64,000 bases of DNA from Paenibacillus oryzisoli (GCF_001653565.1 NZ_LYPB01000076.1:1-64000); one strand, 5' to 3'. Shown: positions 1-9,456, counted from the first letter of the stretch. Translations and numbers: made by a program. The notes: generated from the letters alone by a model not told the origin.

Positions 1-80
1 AACATCGGAAAGCCGTATGAGGGAAAACCTCACGTACGGTTTGATGAGGAGGGGCTGAAATATTTCAGCCCTTTACTCTA
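1..80 (+). mobile_element. 3' end of a group II intron (domains V and VI)
   Basis: Positions 11-42 fold as the conserved group II domain V: AGCCGTA pairs with TACGGTT, a two-base CG bulge follows, then TGAGG pairs with CCTCA around a GAAAA loop. Positions 46-78 fold as domain VI: GGGCTGAAA (52-60) pairs with TTTCAGCCC (63-71), the base GAG (46-48) pairs with CTC (76-78), and A75 in the internal loop is a candidate branch-point adenosine. The body of the intron and any reverse transcriptase lie to the left of the window. The exact 3' splice boundary (roughly 78-85) is not certain. It is oriented opposite to the neighbouring gene and sits just beyond that gene's 3' end. Confidence 0.85.
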
Positions 81-83
81 GGC

Positions 84-107
84 ATAATCGGAATTAATAC
101 CGATTAT
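84..107 (-). terminator. Dyad overlapping the end of the Big-domain gene
   Basis: ATAATCGG (84-91) and CCGATTAT (100-107) form a perfect 8-bp stem with an 8-base loop. It overlaps the stop codon region of the minus-strand gene. On the minus strand it would be expected to be followed by a T-run, but the sequence beyond it is the group II intron end. The original terminator tract may therefore have been displaced by the intron; this is inference. Confidence 0.4.
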
Positions 108-3100
108 CAAATTGTTTTTGTACAATGACACGAACCGTACCTAATATCTGTTGGTCATCAAGATATCTAAGAGTTACATCCGTAGTGCCTGCTTTCGTCC
201 CTGTTACAACACCATTGCTTAGCGAGACGATAGTAGGGTCAGCGATAATCCACTCTAATCGGTCTTTGAGCTCATCGCGCCATTTCGTTGGCGTAATAAC
301 AGTCTGAGACCAGATGTCTGATGTATTTTTATCCGTGTTTAGGATTAAACGAATAGGCCCATCAGGTAATTTAATACTGGTTAACGCTTGTACAATAGCT
401 ACGTTTCTAATATCTTCTTTACCGCCAACGAGAACTCTTACTTTAATGGTTCCTTTCGTATCTCCCGTAAGAGTAACGTTCTGGGTGCTGTCTGTATTTA
501 ATGTCGCGGAGCCAGTGGACCCAGCTTCTTTGATGATGAACCATTTAAATCCAGTGTGAACAGCATCTGGACGCTGAATGAGGGCTGTAAGATTGACAGA
601 TGCCCCTTTATCAACGGTTATCGTACTTTGTGAGTTATCCGTCTCATCAGGTTCGCCATTAACTTGACGTTTTATGGAAACGGAATTAACTGGATTCTCC
701 ACAGTTACTCGAAAGTTCGCTGAGTATTGCTTACCTTCATTAGTATCAATCGTAACTGTCCCTGTTACCGTACCTACTTTGGCACCTGTTATGGATCTTG
801 TAAGAATGGCATCACCTTTAAATACAACGATAGACTGATTAACATCATCTAATTTCCAAGTGCTCTTAATGGGAACCTGGTGAATGAACTCAGTGGATAC
901 CTCTAACGTTACTGGGGTATCCTCTACGTTTATTTGTACAGGAGTATTAATGGAAATCGCAGGATCAATGACACGGATCTCTATCTGGTCGGACAGATTG
1001 CTTCCATCACGAGCGCTTACGGTAATTGTTGCATTTCCAGCTGACTTAGCTTTGATCGTTGCAAGTCCTTCATTAGAGCTTGCATTTGAGCTTGTTTGCA
1101 AGATTTCAATCACATTTGAATTCGATGAATGCCAGTCTAAAGATGGATTTGTAGCATAACCCGGCTCATAGTAGGCGTGTAAAACGGATGAGTCACCAAC
1201 TTCGTAGCTTGTCTCGCCAACAAGGTCTAACGAAGTAAGGGGAGCTAAGACAGTTACCCGATACGTTTGTTTATAAGTCTTTCCTTTGTCCGTTGTTATC
1301 GTAAGAGTGACAACTACTTGTCCAGGTGATTTCCCCCAAAGGACACCATTATTCTGGGTATTTGTAATCTCGCTGAACTTCGCAATGGTGTCATTGGATG
1401 ATTGCCAGTAAATGGTCTTGATATTTTCATTTGCGGTTACAAGCACAGATCTTAATTCAATGGGTTGATTAACATTCACCACAGATGGACCTGTGATATT
1501 TAGGCCAGGTATGATGACAGTCACTGTGGCTGTGGCTTGCAATCCACTTCCATCTTTCGAAACAGCTGTGATGTTGGCAGTACCGGCTTGGTTACCAGTT
1601 ACGATGCCAGTGTCATCGACGCTTACGATAGATGGTGCATTCGATGACCATGTGTAATCCGTATCTCTTATAAATGTGGCATCTTCTGGTAGATATATTG
1701 GAATTAACTTTGTTTTGTCGTCCTTCGCGATGGTTAATCCATTTAAGGATAAACTTGTTAATTTCGTGAAAGCCGTCAGTAAACGGTCTGTGAAAAGAAT
1801 AGTTTGCTCATTTGCAGTACTGTAATCCTTAAAGCTCAAAGTCGCATTGGTTAAAGAGTAATTACCGTTGTTTAACGGTTGTACTTGAATTGAAAATATA
1901 CTATTATCCGCTATGAATTTGGTTCCAACTTGCTTATAAGGAATGTCTGGTAAGTTTCCTTCAATTGTATACCCTGCGGCTACAGTACCGGATTTAGAGA
2001 ATCCTGCTGGCAGGTTAATGATTTCTAATTTTGCAGGCAACTTTTCTTTAAAATGGATTCTTCTAATGGTAAGATCGCCCACATTAATGCCCGTATTATA
2101 ATCCATTGCAATTGGTGTTATAGCGTACTGAATCGTAACTGGCGTGTTTTTCTCAACACGATCATTTGATAGGGTCCGCGTCGGATTCAATCCCGTAGAG
2201 GTAATAACTTTGACTAACACACTTTTGGTTTCTTTTGCACCACTTGGATCTACGGTAGAAACAGTAATTGTCAGGTCTCCACCTCGATTAGCTAATGGAT
2301 TTGAATAAGTTCGTGTGACGGTTTCTCCTTTGGGAGTTTCTAAATTGGACAGAACTGTATCCACTTGCGTTGAACCATTTGCTTTTTGGTAAGTAAACGT
2401 TACTGTAGATGTGACCGTCTTATCATCTAAATCCAAATCATCAGGCTTGAAGCTGACGGAAATATCGCTATTTGCTGAGATATAGTTTTTGGAGTTATCG
2501 CTGAAAGCGGCTGGTGACAATATGTCTAACGTAGGTTTATGGTTGGAACCAATAAAGGCCCGGTACATCGTGTTTACGAACAGCTTCTGTTCCCAATCAG
2601 GGAAGGAGCTATTTGTTGTTGTATTTACGAAATTATGTCCTGTTCCTGAATAAGTTACGTTCCCTTTGGAGTACGTATAATAATGGTTCCAGCTGTCTTC
2701 GATATCGCGGGGATCCCCTTTAATGTTGTACCATGGAATGACAGTTGGGTCGTCCAAGTTAAGTCGAAAATATTGATCATGCGTGGTTGCAACCGCAGTT
2801 GTCATATCGCTAATAAAGAAAGGGAATTGTGTAAGCAGACCCTCATTTACTTTAACGGTTGACGTTGATGTATTAGGTGCATTGAGACCCATATTTGTCA
2901 TAGGTCCGATTTGCCCCGTAGCTGCTTGGAAATAGTTAATCCAAGTCTGATTCCCTTGATATACGGTATCATGCGTGAACATGACTCCTTGCTTCGTAGC
3001 AATGAAGGATTTTACAGCCTCGGCAGCAGTGTTAGAAATATCGCCCGTTCCATTATAGGAATCATTGAAACCGAATATGACCATATCGTATTTACTATTT

Positions 3101-4659
3101 AGTGTACTGTAGATCGTGGAATTAAAGGAACTGAAATCAGTGACGGAAAGATTAATATCATAATCACTTGAGTGCAAGTATGTTTGGTTCATATTCGTAC
3201 TTTTGAGTAAGCTGCTTGTTAAAGCTGTAGATTGTGAGTTCGGTAACACTTGCAGTACATTAATCGTCGGTTTTTGGTCCTTGTACCGGAATACGCCAGA
3301 TGCTGTATCCTTCAGCTTTCCTGTGCTGGTCTGGTCTACAAGCTCTAACCGCCAGTAGTATAAACCGGAATAGCCTTTGGGAAGTGTGAAACTAATTGTG
3401 TTGTTCGTTAAAGCAGTTACAGGTACAGTTTGAACGATGTTCGATGCGCTGAATCTCAAGACACTGTCCGTGCCCAAATATAGATTCGCTACTAGGTTTC
3501 GTTGCGCGAGATTGCGTACATTGGAGACGTTGAATGTATAAGTTAAAGTATCGCCCGCGGTATACGTTGTGTTTCTATTTATACTGTTGGTGTAGTCCGT
3601 TGGTGCGGTTATTAAATTGAGTTGAGGTCTTACATTGGCGTTCATAAGCAGATTTGTTTTGGTCATAAAAGCAGCAGTTGATGCTAAATCAGTTTGATTT
3701 ACGAAAATAACGTTGCTCTTTGGAGTAGTCGTATTATACGGATTAAATAAGTTGAAAAGCTTTCCGCGATTGCTGATGGCATTCGAGTAGCTTTGATATA
3801 GAGCTCCACGTTTCTGTGTGGAATCACTGTAAACGATAACAGGTAGCCCTTTATTAATGTATTTCTCGGTGATTTCGGTCGCCTTCAAGTTTGTAATGTC
3901 ATTTTCTTCATATCGCGTATTATGATTATTACCTGTTTCAGAAGTGGGATTGAACAAGCTATTACCGAAATAAATAGCATCATATTTCCCATCCAATTCA
4001 TCACGAAGTGCGACGAACTTTTTGATACTCATCGTTTCAAGCTGAAAGCTAGTGTTCGATCCCAAAACGGAAGTTAGATCGGAAATAACTGAGTTTGCTT
4101 CTCCGCTCGATGGCTTCTCTAAATCTTTGATTTCAAGAACCTTTAAAGGTTTAGTGAGATCGAAATAAGTTACTTTGAATTTGGCAGCATTTGCAGTTGA
4201 GGTGTTTGGGGTTATGGAATTATTATTACTCGGTGAATTGAGAAAATTAAAGGATAAAGATTTGAAAGAAATTGTTCCATCAGCATTAGTGAACTGTTGA
4301 AATTTCTCCGACGTTCCAACGGTATTTGCAGATGCTTGTATGGCGTTATTTTCATTAGAACCAACACTAATATAACGATTGTTTGTACGCGATTTTAACG
4401 CTACATTACCATCACCCTGATCGATGACGTCAAATAACTCACTAAACCAAGGATTAGTTTTGTTGGCCTTTAATTTAGAGTTATCGTTTGTATCGACCGA
4501 AACATACTTGTTATTAGAAGTCTGCAAACTAATTGTAACCGAATCACCCGTTGCTGCAACTGCTGTCTGGGTAAATGATGATCCTTGAAACCAACTAAAC
4601 ATCGATGCGAGTAAAGTGGCAATTAATACAAAACTTATTCTTTTATATAAGGTCCTCAA
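94..4659 (-). CDS. Secreted multidomain protein: fascin-like, DUF5057-like and Big/Ig-like repeats
   Basis: A 1521-residue exported protein. Residues 1-35 form a signal peptide with an AVA cleavage motif. Residues about 38-165 resemble a fascin/beta-trefoil carbohydrate-binding module. From about 170 to 720 there are two similar alpha/beta modules, with KYDAIYFG in the first and KYDMVIFG in the second; I match this region from memory to DUF5057. Several bacterial Ig-like (Big2-type) domains follow from about residue 970 to the C-terminus, shown by recurring WSSN/V..G/AGTA patterns. There is no LPXTG or SLH anchor, so it is either secreted or held non-covalently. It is divergent from the pilus operon with about 300 bp between them. 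A role as a surface adhesin or a pilus-associated protein is inference. Start: the ATG at 4659, preceded by an AGGAG-type site on the minus strand. Confidence 0.75.
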   Translation of the reverse strand: MRTLYKRISFVLIATLLASMFSWFQGSSFTQTAVAATGDSVTISLQTSNNKYVSVDTNDNSKLKANKTNPWFSELFDVIDQGDGNVALKSRTNNRYISVGSNENNAIQASANTVGTSEKFQQFTNADGTISFKSLSFNFLNSPSNNNSITPNTSTANAAKFKVTYFDLTKPLKVLEIKDLEKPSSGEANSVISDLTSVLGSNTSFQLETMSIKKFVALRDELDGKYDAIYFGNSLFNPTSETGNNHNTRYEENDITNLKATEITEKYINKGLPVIVYSDSTQKRGALYQSYSNAISNRGKLFNLFNPYNTTTPKSNVIFVNQTDLASTAAFMTKTNLLMNANVRPQLNLITAPTDYTNSINRNTTYTAGDTLTYTFNVSNVRNLAQRNLVANLYLGTDSVLRFSASNIVQTVPVTALTNNTISFTLPKGYSGLYYWRLELVDQTSTGKLKDTASGVFRYKDQKPTINVLQVLPNSQSTALTSSLLKSTNMNQTYLHSSDYDINLSVTDFSSFNSTIYSTLNSKYDMVIFGFNDSYNGTGDISNTAAEAVKSFIATKQGVMFTHDTVYQGNQTWINYFQAATGQIGPMTNMGLNAPNTSTSTVKVNEGLLTQFPFFISDMTTAVATTHDQYFRLNLDDPTVIPWYNIKGDPRDIEDSWNHYYTYSKGNVTYSGTGHNFVNTTTNSSFPDWEQKLFVNTMYRAFIGSNHKPTLDILSPAAFSDNSKNYISANSDISVSFKPDDLDLDDKTVTSTVTFTYQKANGSTQVDTVLSNLETPKGETVTRTYSNPLANRGGDLTITVSTVDPSGAKETKSVLVKVITSTGLNPTRTLSNDRVEKNTPVTIQYAITPIAMDYNTGINVGDLTIRRIHFKEKLPAKLEIINLPAGFSKSGTVAAGYTIEGNLPDIPYKQVGTKFIADNSIFSIQVQPLNNGNYSLTNATLSFKDYSTANEQTILFTDRLLTAFTKLTSLSLNGLTIAKDDKTKLIPIYLPEDATFIRDTDYTWSSNAPSIVSVDDTGIVTGNQAGTANITAVSKDGSGLQATATVTVIIPGLNITGPSVVNVNQPIELRSVLVTANENIKTIYWQSSNDTIAKFSEITNTQNNGVLWGKSPGQVVVTLTITTDKGKTYKQTYRVTVLAPLTSLDLVGETSYEVGDSSVLHAYYEPGYATNPSLDWHSSNSNVIEILQTSSNASSNEGLATIKAKSAGNATITVSARDGSNLSDQIEIRVIDPAISINTPVQINVEDTPVTLEVSTEFIHQVPIKSTWKLDDVNQSIVVFKGDAILTRSITGAKVGTVTGTVTIDTNEGKQYSANFRVTVENPVNSVSIKRQVNGEPDETDNSQSTITVDKGASVNLTALIQRPDAVHTGFKWFIIKEAGSTGSATLNTDSTQNVTLTGDTKGTIKVRVLVGGKEDIRNVAIVQALTSIKLPDGPIRLILNTDKNTSDIWSQTVITPTKWRDELKDRLEWIIADPTIVSLSNGVVTGTKAGTTDVTLRYLDDQQILGTVRVIVQKQFDNRY

Positions 4660-4961
4660 TCGATCATCTCCTCTTTAATTATTTACTCAAGAGTTATATG
4701 GGACTATTTTACTACTTATACATACAGTTTGTGTACATAATATCGAAAATAATTGTGAATAATTTATATTTTAATTTTAAATACCTATTTACTTGTGGAT
4801 TTCAGGGGGTTATTTTCAAAGAAACGCGAGAAAGTGTATTCACTATGTGACTTTGATGTTGTATAATAGGCCAATGGTATTATATTGTAGGCAATAAGGC
4901 CTATGTTTTTGGGTAAATGACAACTCTATTTACCTTGTAATCAGGGATGGAGCTGATGGGT
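4660..4961. promoter_or_regulatory. Divergent intergenic region upstream of the pilus operon
   Basis: An AT-rich region of about 300 bp between the divergent Big-domain gene and pilB. A TATAAT at 4862-4867, with a weak TTCACT at 4839-4844 and a 17-bp spacer, is a plausible promoter for pilB. Downstream, GGTAAAT (4912-4918) pairs with ATTTACC (4928-4934), giving a leader hairpin. ATAGGCC (4866-4872) and GGCCTAT (4898-4904) form a longer dyad over the -10 and +30 region, which could be an operator. No known riboswitch motif was recognised. Confidence 0.45.
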
Positions 4962-6626
4962 ATGGCACTGCTTAGAAAAAGATTAGGTGATTTGCTAGTC
5001 GATAGTGGAATTATCTCGGAGGCTCAGCTTCAAGAAGCGCTTCAAGAACAACGGAAAACGAAACAAAAACTAGGTGACTTGCTAATCACGCAAGGCTATA
5101 TCACCGAGCAACAATTAATTGAAGTTCTTGAATTTCAACTAGGCATCCCACATGTGAGCTTGTTCAAATATCAGATTGACCCTGAGATTACCAAAATCAT
5201 TCCAGAAAGCATGGCAAGACGTTACCAAGCCATTCCCCTTACGAAAGATGGCGGAAAGCTTATGGTCGCGATGGCGGACCCGCTTGATTATTTTGCAATC
5301 GAAGAAATGCGCATGAGTACGGGCTATCGTATTGAACCGGCAATCACGAGTAGGGATGAGTTGCAGCGTGCAATTGCGAGGCATTACGGTCTCCAGGATT
5401 CAATGAGTCAAATGTTGACGGATATGCCTACGACGGAAGATATCAAAGAAACAGAAATCACTGATGAAGATTCTCCGATCGTTAGACTCGTAAATCAGAT
5501 GATCCAGCAAGCTGTTCAGTTGAAAGTATCTGATATTCACGTGGATCCAGGTGAAACCAGTCTTGTGATTCGTTATCGGGTGGATGGCCACCTTCGAACG
5601 GAACGTGTCATTCCAAAGCAGATGCAAGGCTTTATTACGGCAAGGTTGAAAATTATGGCCAAGCTGAACATTGCTGAACGAAGACTGCCTCAGGATGGTC
5701 GAATCAAAATGCAAGTTGATTTTAAACATGTTGATATTCGTGTGTCCTCTCTACCAACGATCCACGGCGAGAAAATTGTACTTCGATTACTCGATCTATC
5801 CACAGGTGTTAAACCGATTGACCAGCTTGGCTTTGGCGAACGGAACATGGGTGTATTTAGAGAAATGATTGAGCAGCCTTATGGAATCTTGCTGATTACG
5901 GGACCCACTGGAAGTGGAAAAACAACGACTCTGTATTCTGCGCTAAGTCACTTGAATCGAGAGAATGCGAACATTATTACAATTGAAGACCCTGTCGAAT
6001 ATCAATTGCAAGGTATTAACCAAGTGCATGTAAATCCTACGATCGGTTTAAGCTTCGCAGCAGGGTTGCGCTCAATTCTGAGGCAAGATCCGAATATCGT
6101 GATGGTCGGCGAGATTCGTGATTCAGAAACTGCTGAGATCGCCATTCGAGCGTCGTTGACAGGTCATTTGGTACTATCCACCCTACATACGAACGATTCC
6201 GTGAGTACAATTACGCGTTTCCGAGATATGGGAATTGAACCGTATTTAATTGCTTCGTCTTTAATTGGCGTTGTCGCGCAGCGACTAGTTCGAAGAATTT
6301 GTCCAGAATGTAAAGTTGCTTATGTGCCAACGGAACAAGAATCAATTTTCATGAAAAACAAAGGTATTAGTACGGATCAATTACATAAAGGCGCTGGCTG
6401 CGGCAACTGTAATCGAACGGGATATCGAGGTCGATTCGCCATTCACGAAATTCTCGTGGTAAACGAAGAACTACGTCAATTAATCAGTAATAAAGCAACT
6501 GTTCAAGAAATGAGAGCAGCAGCGCAAGAGCATGGCTTGATTCAATTGATGGATGATGGCATAGAGAAAGTGAAAATGGGTATTACAACCTTGCATGAAG
6601 TTATTCGTGAGACTGTTGCTTACTAA
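4962..6626 (+). CDS. pilB: Type IV pilus assembly ATPase PilB (GspE/PulE family)
   Basis: The hexameric extension ATPase that powers pilin polymerisation from the cytoplasmic face of the membrane. The N-terminal MshEN/GspE-N domain (about residues 1-140) is followed by the secretion ATPase core. That core has Walker A GPTGSGKT (about 314-321), an Asp box, Walker B (PNIVMVGEIRD) and a His box (LVLSTLHTND). A zinc-binding CPEC...CGNC cluster (about 447-483), typical of PilB, is present. An ATG at 4947 is possible, but the GGAG at 4949-4952 is 9 bases before the ATG at 4962, which I chose. First gene of the pil operon; pilT follows 20 bp later. Length (554 aa) is normal for the family. Confidence 0.93.
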   Translation: MALLRKRLGDLLVDSGIISEAQLQEALQEQRKTKQKLGDLLITQGYITEQQLIEVLEFQLGIPHVSLFKYQIDPEITKIIPESMARRYQAIPLTKDGGKLMVAMADPLDYFAIEEMRMSTGYRIEPAITSRDELQRAIARHYGLQDSMSQMLTDMPTTEDIKETEITDEDSPIVRLVNQMIQQAVQLKVSDIHVDPGETSLVIRYRVDGHLRTERVIPKQMQGFITARLKIMAKLNIAERRLPQDGRIKMQVDFKHVDIRVSSLPTIHGEKIVLRLLDLSTGVKPIDQLGFGERNMGVFREMIEQPYGILLITGPTGSGKTTTLYSALSHLNRENANIITIEDPVEYQLQGINQVHVNPTIGLSFAAGLRSILRQDPNIVMVGEIRDSETAEIAIRASLTGHLVLSTLHTNDSVSTITRFRDMGIEPYLIASSLIGVVAQRLVRRICPECKVAYVPTEQESIFMKNKGISTDQLHKGAGCGNCNRTGYRGRFAIHEILVVNEELRQLISNKATVQEMRAAAQEHGLIQLMDDGIEKVKMGITTLHEVIRETVAY

Positions 6627-6646
6627 ATTGAAGGGAGGTGGACTTC

Positions 6647-7699
6647 ATGTCTAATTCGTTAGTACAAATATTGGATTTGCTGAAGCAAGCTCACGAGTCT
6701 AAAGCTTCGGACTTACATTTATCTGTTGGGTCTCCTCCCGTATTACGTGTACATGGAACACTGCAATTGGTCGGACAAGTAGCTTTAACGGCGGATGAGA
6801 CGCGGTCGATGGCGGAAGCGTTATTAAGTGCCGCACAATTCGAGCGATTCCAAGAAGCGGGTGAGATTGACTTTTCCTACGAGCTAGAAGGCTGTTCGAG
6901 ATTTCGGATTAACGCCTATCGTCAAAGAGGACGAGTTAGTGTGGCGATTCGTACAATTCCTACTGCGATACCATCACTTGAACAGTTGCAGCTGCCATCC
7001 ATTATTTCTACGTTGGCGTTAAAACCGCAGGGCCTAGTGCTCGTAACAGGACCGACAGGAAGCGGGAAATCTTCAACCTTAGCGGCCATGATCAATTACA
7101 TTAATCGCAAAGAGAAAAAGCATATCGTTACGCTCGAAGATCCGATTGAGTTTCTCCATACGCATGCCACATCGATCATTGATCAACGGGAAGTCGGGAG
7201 TGATACCAAATCATTTTCGAATGGTTTGCGTGCTGCGCTGCGTCAAGATCCTGATGTTATTTTGGTGGGAGAGATGCGTGATCTCGAAACCATTGCTGCA
7301 GCAGTTACAGCTGCCGAGACAGGACATCTGGTTTTTGCAACGTTACATACATCGGATGCCCCACAAACCATTGACCGGATTATCGACGCGTTTCCTGCCC
7401 ATCAGCAAGGACAAATTCGCGTTCAGTTAGCTGCTGTTCTTGTTGCCGTCATTTCGCAAAGGCTGTTTCCAAGACCAGGTGGCCAAGGACGATCATGCGC
7501 AACGGAAATTATGATTAATACACCTGCTGTAGGCAATTTGATTCGTTCGGAGAAAATACATCAGATCAAGAGCGTCATGCAGACAGGTAAGAATCAAGGC
7601 ATGCATACGTTAGAGATGGCGATCAAAGAGCAAATCCAGCAGGGGCTCATAGATCCGATATCAGCAAGAGCGTATCTTGCTGAAGGTGGTGTCTTGTAA
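6647..7699 (+). CDS. pilT: Type IV pilus retraction ATPase PilT
   Basis: A hexameric ATPase that depolymerises pili and drives twitching-type retraction. About 350 residues, the usual PilT length. It begins with the PAS-like N-terminal domain (SDLHLSVGSPP), then Walker A GPTGSGKS (about 135-142), Asp box (VTLEDPIEF), Walker B (DPDVILVGEMRD) and His box (HLVFATLHTSDA). There is no zinc cluster, which separates it from PilB. The GGAGG at 6634-6638 lies 8 bases before the ATG at 6647, which I prefer to the GTG at 6638. The stop codon overlaps the start of pilC (TAATG), implying translational coupling. Its presence means the pili are probably retractable. Confidence 0.92.
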   Translation: MSNSLVQILDLLKQAHESKASDLHLSVGSPPVLRVHGTLQLVGQVALTADETRSMAEALLSAAQFERFQEAGEIDFSYELEGCSRFRINAYRQRGRVSVAIRTIPTAIPSLEQLQLPSIISTLALKPQGLVLVTGPTGSGKSSTLAAMINYINRKEKKHIVTLEDPIEFLHTHATSIIDQREVGSDTKSFSNGLRAALRQDPDVILVGEMRDLETIAAAVTAAETGHLVFATLHTSDAPQTIDRIIDAFPAHQQGQIRVQLAAVLVAVISQRLFPRPGGQGRSCATEIMINTPAVGNLIRSEKIHQIKSVMQTGKNQGMHTLEMAIKEQIQQGLIDPISARAYLAEGGVL

Positions 7700-8907
7700 T
7701 GTCCGAGTATGTGTATGAAGTACGAGGTCTCAGTGGCAAGCAGCATAAAGGTAAAATAACGGCTTCTGATAAGCCGACTGCCGTGGATGAGCTTCGTAAA
7801 AAAGGATATATCGTTCTCTCTGTGAAAGAGGAGCAATTCAAAGCGTTAAAGACGGAGATTTATATCGGAAATCCCGTCAAGACGATTCATTTTATCGTCT
7901 ATTGCCGCCAATTTGCTACATTGATCCGAGCGGGTGTAAATATCGTAGAGGCTACTAGTATTTTGGCGGCTCAAACCGAAAGTAAAGCACTCAAAAAAGC
8001 GTTAATCGAAGTAGCTTCGAGTATCTCTAAGGGGGTTTCATTTTCCCAAACGATATCGGAGCACAAAAGGATTTTCCCTGCGATGTTTATCAACATGGTT
8101 CGAGCAGGTGAGGAGACCGGGGATTTGGAAGGGACGTTAGATCGTTTAGCCAAATTCTTCGAGAAAGAGCACGTGACGCGAGAGAAGATTAAGTCGGCGA
8201 TGACGTATCCAGCAACTGTTGGCGGATTATCGATTGTTGCTGTTATCTATCTCTTGAAGTCAGTTGTGCCACAGTTTGTAAGTACATTTGAATCCCTGCA
8301 TGCAGAGTTGCCTCTGATTACACGAATAGTGTTGTCTCTGAGTAACAGTATTCAGAATCAGTGGTTGATGTGGTTAGTTGCAATTGTAGCCATTGTACTC
8401 GTTTATCAGGTTGCCAAACGGAACGTTAAAGGGGCTTACGCGATTGATTACTTGAAGCTGAAAGTTCCTGTCTTTGGTAAGTTGAAGCAGAAAGGGTCAG
8501 TAGCATTGATGACTAGAACGCTAGCCTCGCTATATGCGAGTGCTGTACCTGTATTGCAGTCGTTGGCCATCGTAGAAGAGGTGGTAGACAACAAGGTGAT
8601 CGGTGGCTTTATACGTAAATCAGCGGAGTCGTTGCGTCAAGGGAATCCACTTTCAGAACCACTCAAACAAGCATGGGTGTTTCCTCCACTCGTTACTCAG
8701 ATGATAGCTATTGGCGAAGAAACGGGTTCCTTGGATCAAATGTTAGAGAAGATTGCGGATTTCTACGAAATGGATGTTGAGAATACGGTAGATCGTTTGA
8801 AATCGTTGTTAGAGCCGCTATTACTCGTTGTGTTATCAGGACTTGTTGGTGGGATTGTTGCAGCGATTATGCTGCCGATGTTCAGTATGTATTCGAATTT
8901 AAGCTAA
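7699..8907 (+). CDS. pilC: Type IV pilus inner-membrane platform protein PilC (GspF family)
   Basis: A 402-residue polytopic membrane protein on which the PilB and PilT ATPases act. It has two copies of the T2SSF domain. Each carries the characteristic G-E/D-E-T-G pattern: AGEETGDLEGTL near residue 137 and IGEETGSLDQML near 337. Three hydrophobic segments are visible, near 170-190, 215-235 and at the C-terminus (about 374-396). The start codon overlaps the pilT stop. The pilin gene follows after a short gap. Family identity is clear from the motifs and the neighbours. Confidence 0.92.
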   Translation: MSEYVYEVRGLSGKQHKGKITASDKPTAVDELRKKGYIVLSVKEEQFKALKTEIYIGNPVKTIHFIVYCRQFATLIRAGVNIVEATSILAAQTESKALKKALIEVASSISKGVSFSQTISEHKRIFPAMFINMVRAGEETGDLEGTLDRLAKFFEKEHVTREKIKSAMTYPATVGGLSIVAVIYLLKSVVPQFVSTFESLHAELPLITRIVLSLSNSIQNQWLMWLVAIVAIVLVYQVAKRNVKGAYAIDYLKLKVPVFGKLKQKGSVALMTRTLASLYASAVPVLQSLAIVEEVVDNKVIGGFIRKSAESLRQGNPLSEPLKQAWVFPPLVTQMIAIGEETGSLDQMLEKIADFYEMDVENTVDRLKSLLEPLLLVVLSGLVGGIVAAIMLPMFSMYSNLS

Positions 8908-8930
8908 ATAAAAAAGTGGAGGTAGAGATT

Positions 8931-9383
8931 ATGTTAATTAAAATGATGAATCGTTTGAAAAAGGAAGAGAAAGGCTTTACGTTGATTGAGTTATTGGCGG
9001 TTATCGTTATTTTGGCGGTTATTGCGGCGATTGCGGTACCTTATATTTTGGGGGTAATTGATAAGTCGAAGAAAGATGCTGATATTGCAACTTTCCACCA
9101 AGTTTATGAAGCTGCAAGATTATACATTACATCTGAAAATATACCAACATCTCCAACAGGTACAGTTTTAGTTGCAGACCTTATTACTAGTGGTTATTTA
9201 GATGCTGCTACAGTGTATCCAAGTACTAAAGCAAAAATTACTACTGGGACATTGTCATATACAGCGGGGAAATTATCTGGAACTGTTACGATAAAAGCAG
9301 GAACTCTGACTTATTCTTTACCATCAGATGTTGTTGTTGCTGGTTCTGGTACGACTGCTCCAACTGCAACGACTTTACCATAA
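8931..9383 (+). CDS. Major type IV pilin (prepilin with class III signal)
   Basis: A 150-residue prepilin. A short basic leader (MLIKMMNRLKKEEKG) ends in G before FTLIELLAVIV, the class III signal processed and N-methylated by the prepilin peptidase, with Glu at +5 of the mature protein. The hydrophobic helix runs to about residue 42. The C-terminal part is Thr/Ala/Ser-rich and has no cysteine pair, so no disulfide-bonded D-region is expected. A GTG at 8916 is in frame, but AGTGGAGG places the start at the ATG at 8931. It is the only pilin gene in this operon and is followed at once by a strong terminator, as expected for a product needed in excess. Confidence 0.9.
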   Translation: MLIKMMNRLKKEEKGFTLIELLAVIVILAVIAAIAVPYILGVIDKSKKDADIATFHQVYEAARLYITSENIPTSPTGTVLVADLITSGYLDAATVYPSTKAKITTGTLSYTAGKLSGTVTIKAGTLTYSLPSDVVVAGSGTTAPTATTLP

Positions 9384-9397
9384 TCATGTAAAATGCT

Positions 9398-9429
9398 AAA
9401 AAGGAATCGGTCCATTCCGATTCCTTTTT
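9398..9429 (+). terminator. Intrinsic terminator inside the pil operon
   Basis: AAAAAGGAATCGG (9398-9410) pairs with CCGATTCCTTTTT (9417-9429) around a six-base loop, with a T-run at the end. It lies between the pilin gene and the prepilin peptidase gene, so downstream pil genes probably depend on readthrough or on another promoter. Confidence 0.9.
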
Positions 9430-9456
9430 AAAATCAAACGAAAGCGACCCAAACAC

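Noticed and set aside
84..107. Class IIC intron insertion directly after a terminator
   Set aside because: The hairpin is on the 3' exon side of the intron, which does not fit the known class C target; kept only as a finding with low interest.
4860..4946. c-di-GMP riboswitch in the leader of pilB
   Set aside because: The leader has two dyads but I could not find the conserved GEMM-I or GEMM-II core; only a covariance search could exclude it.
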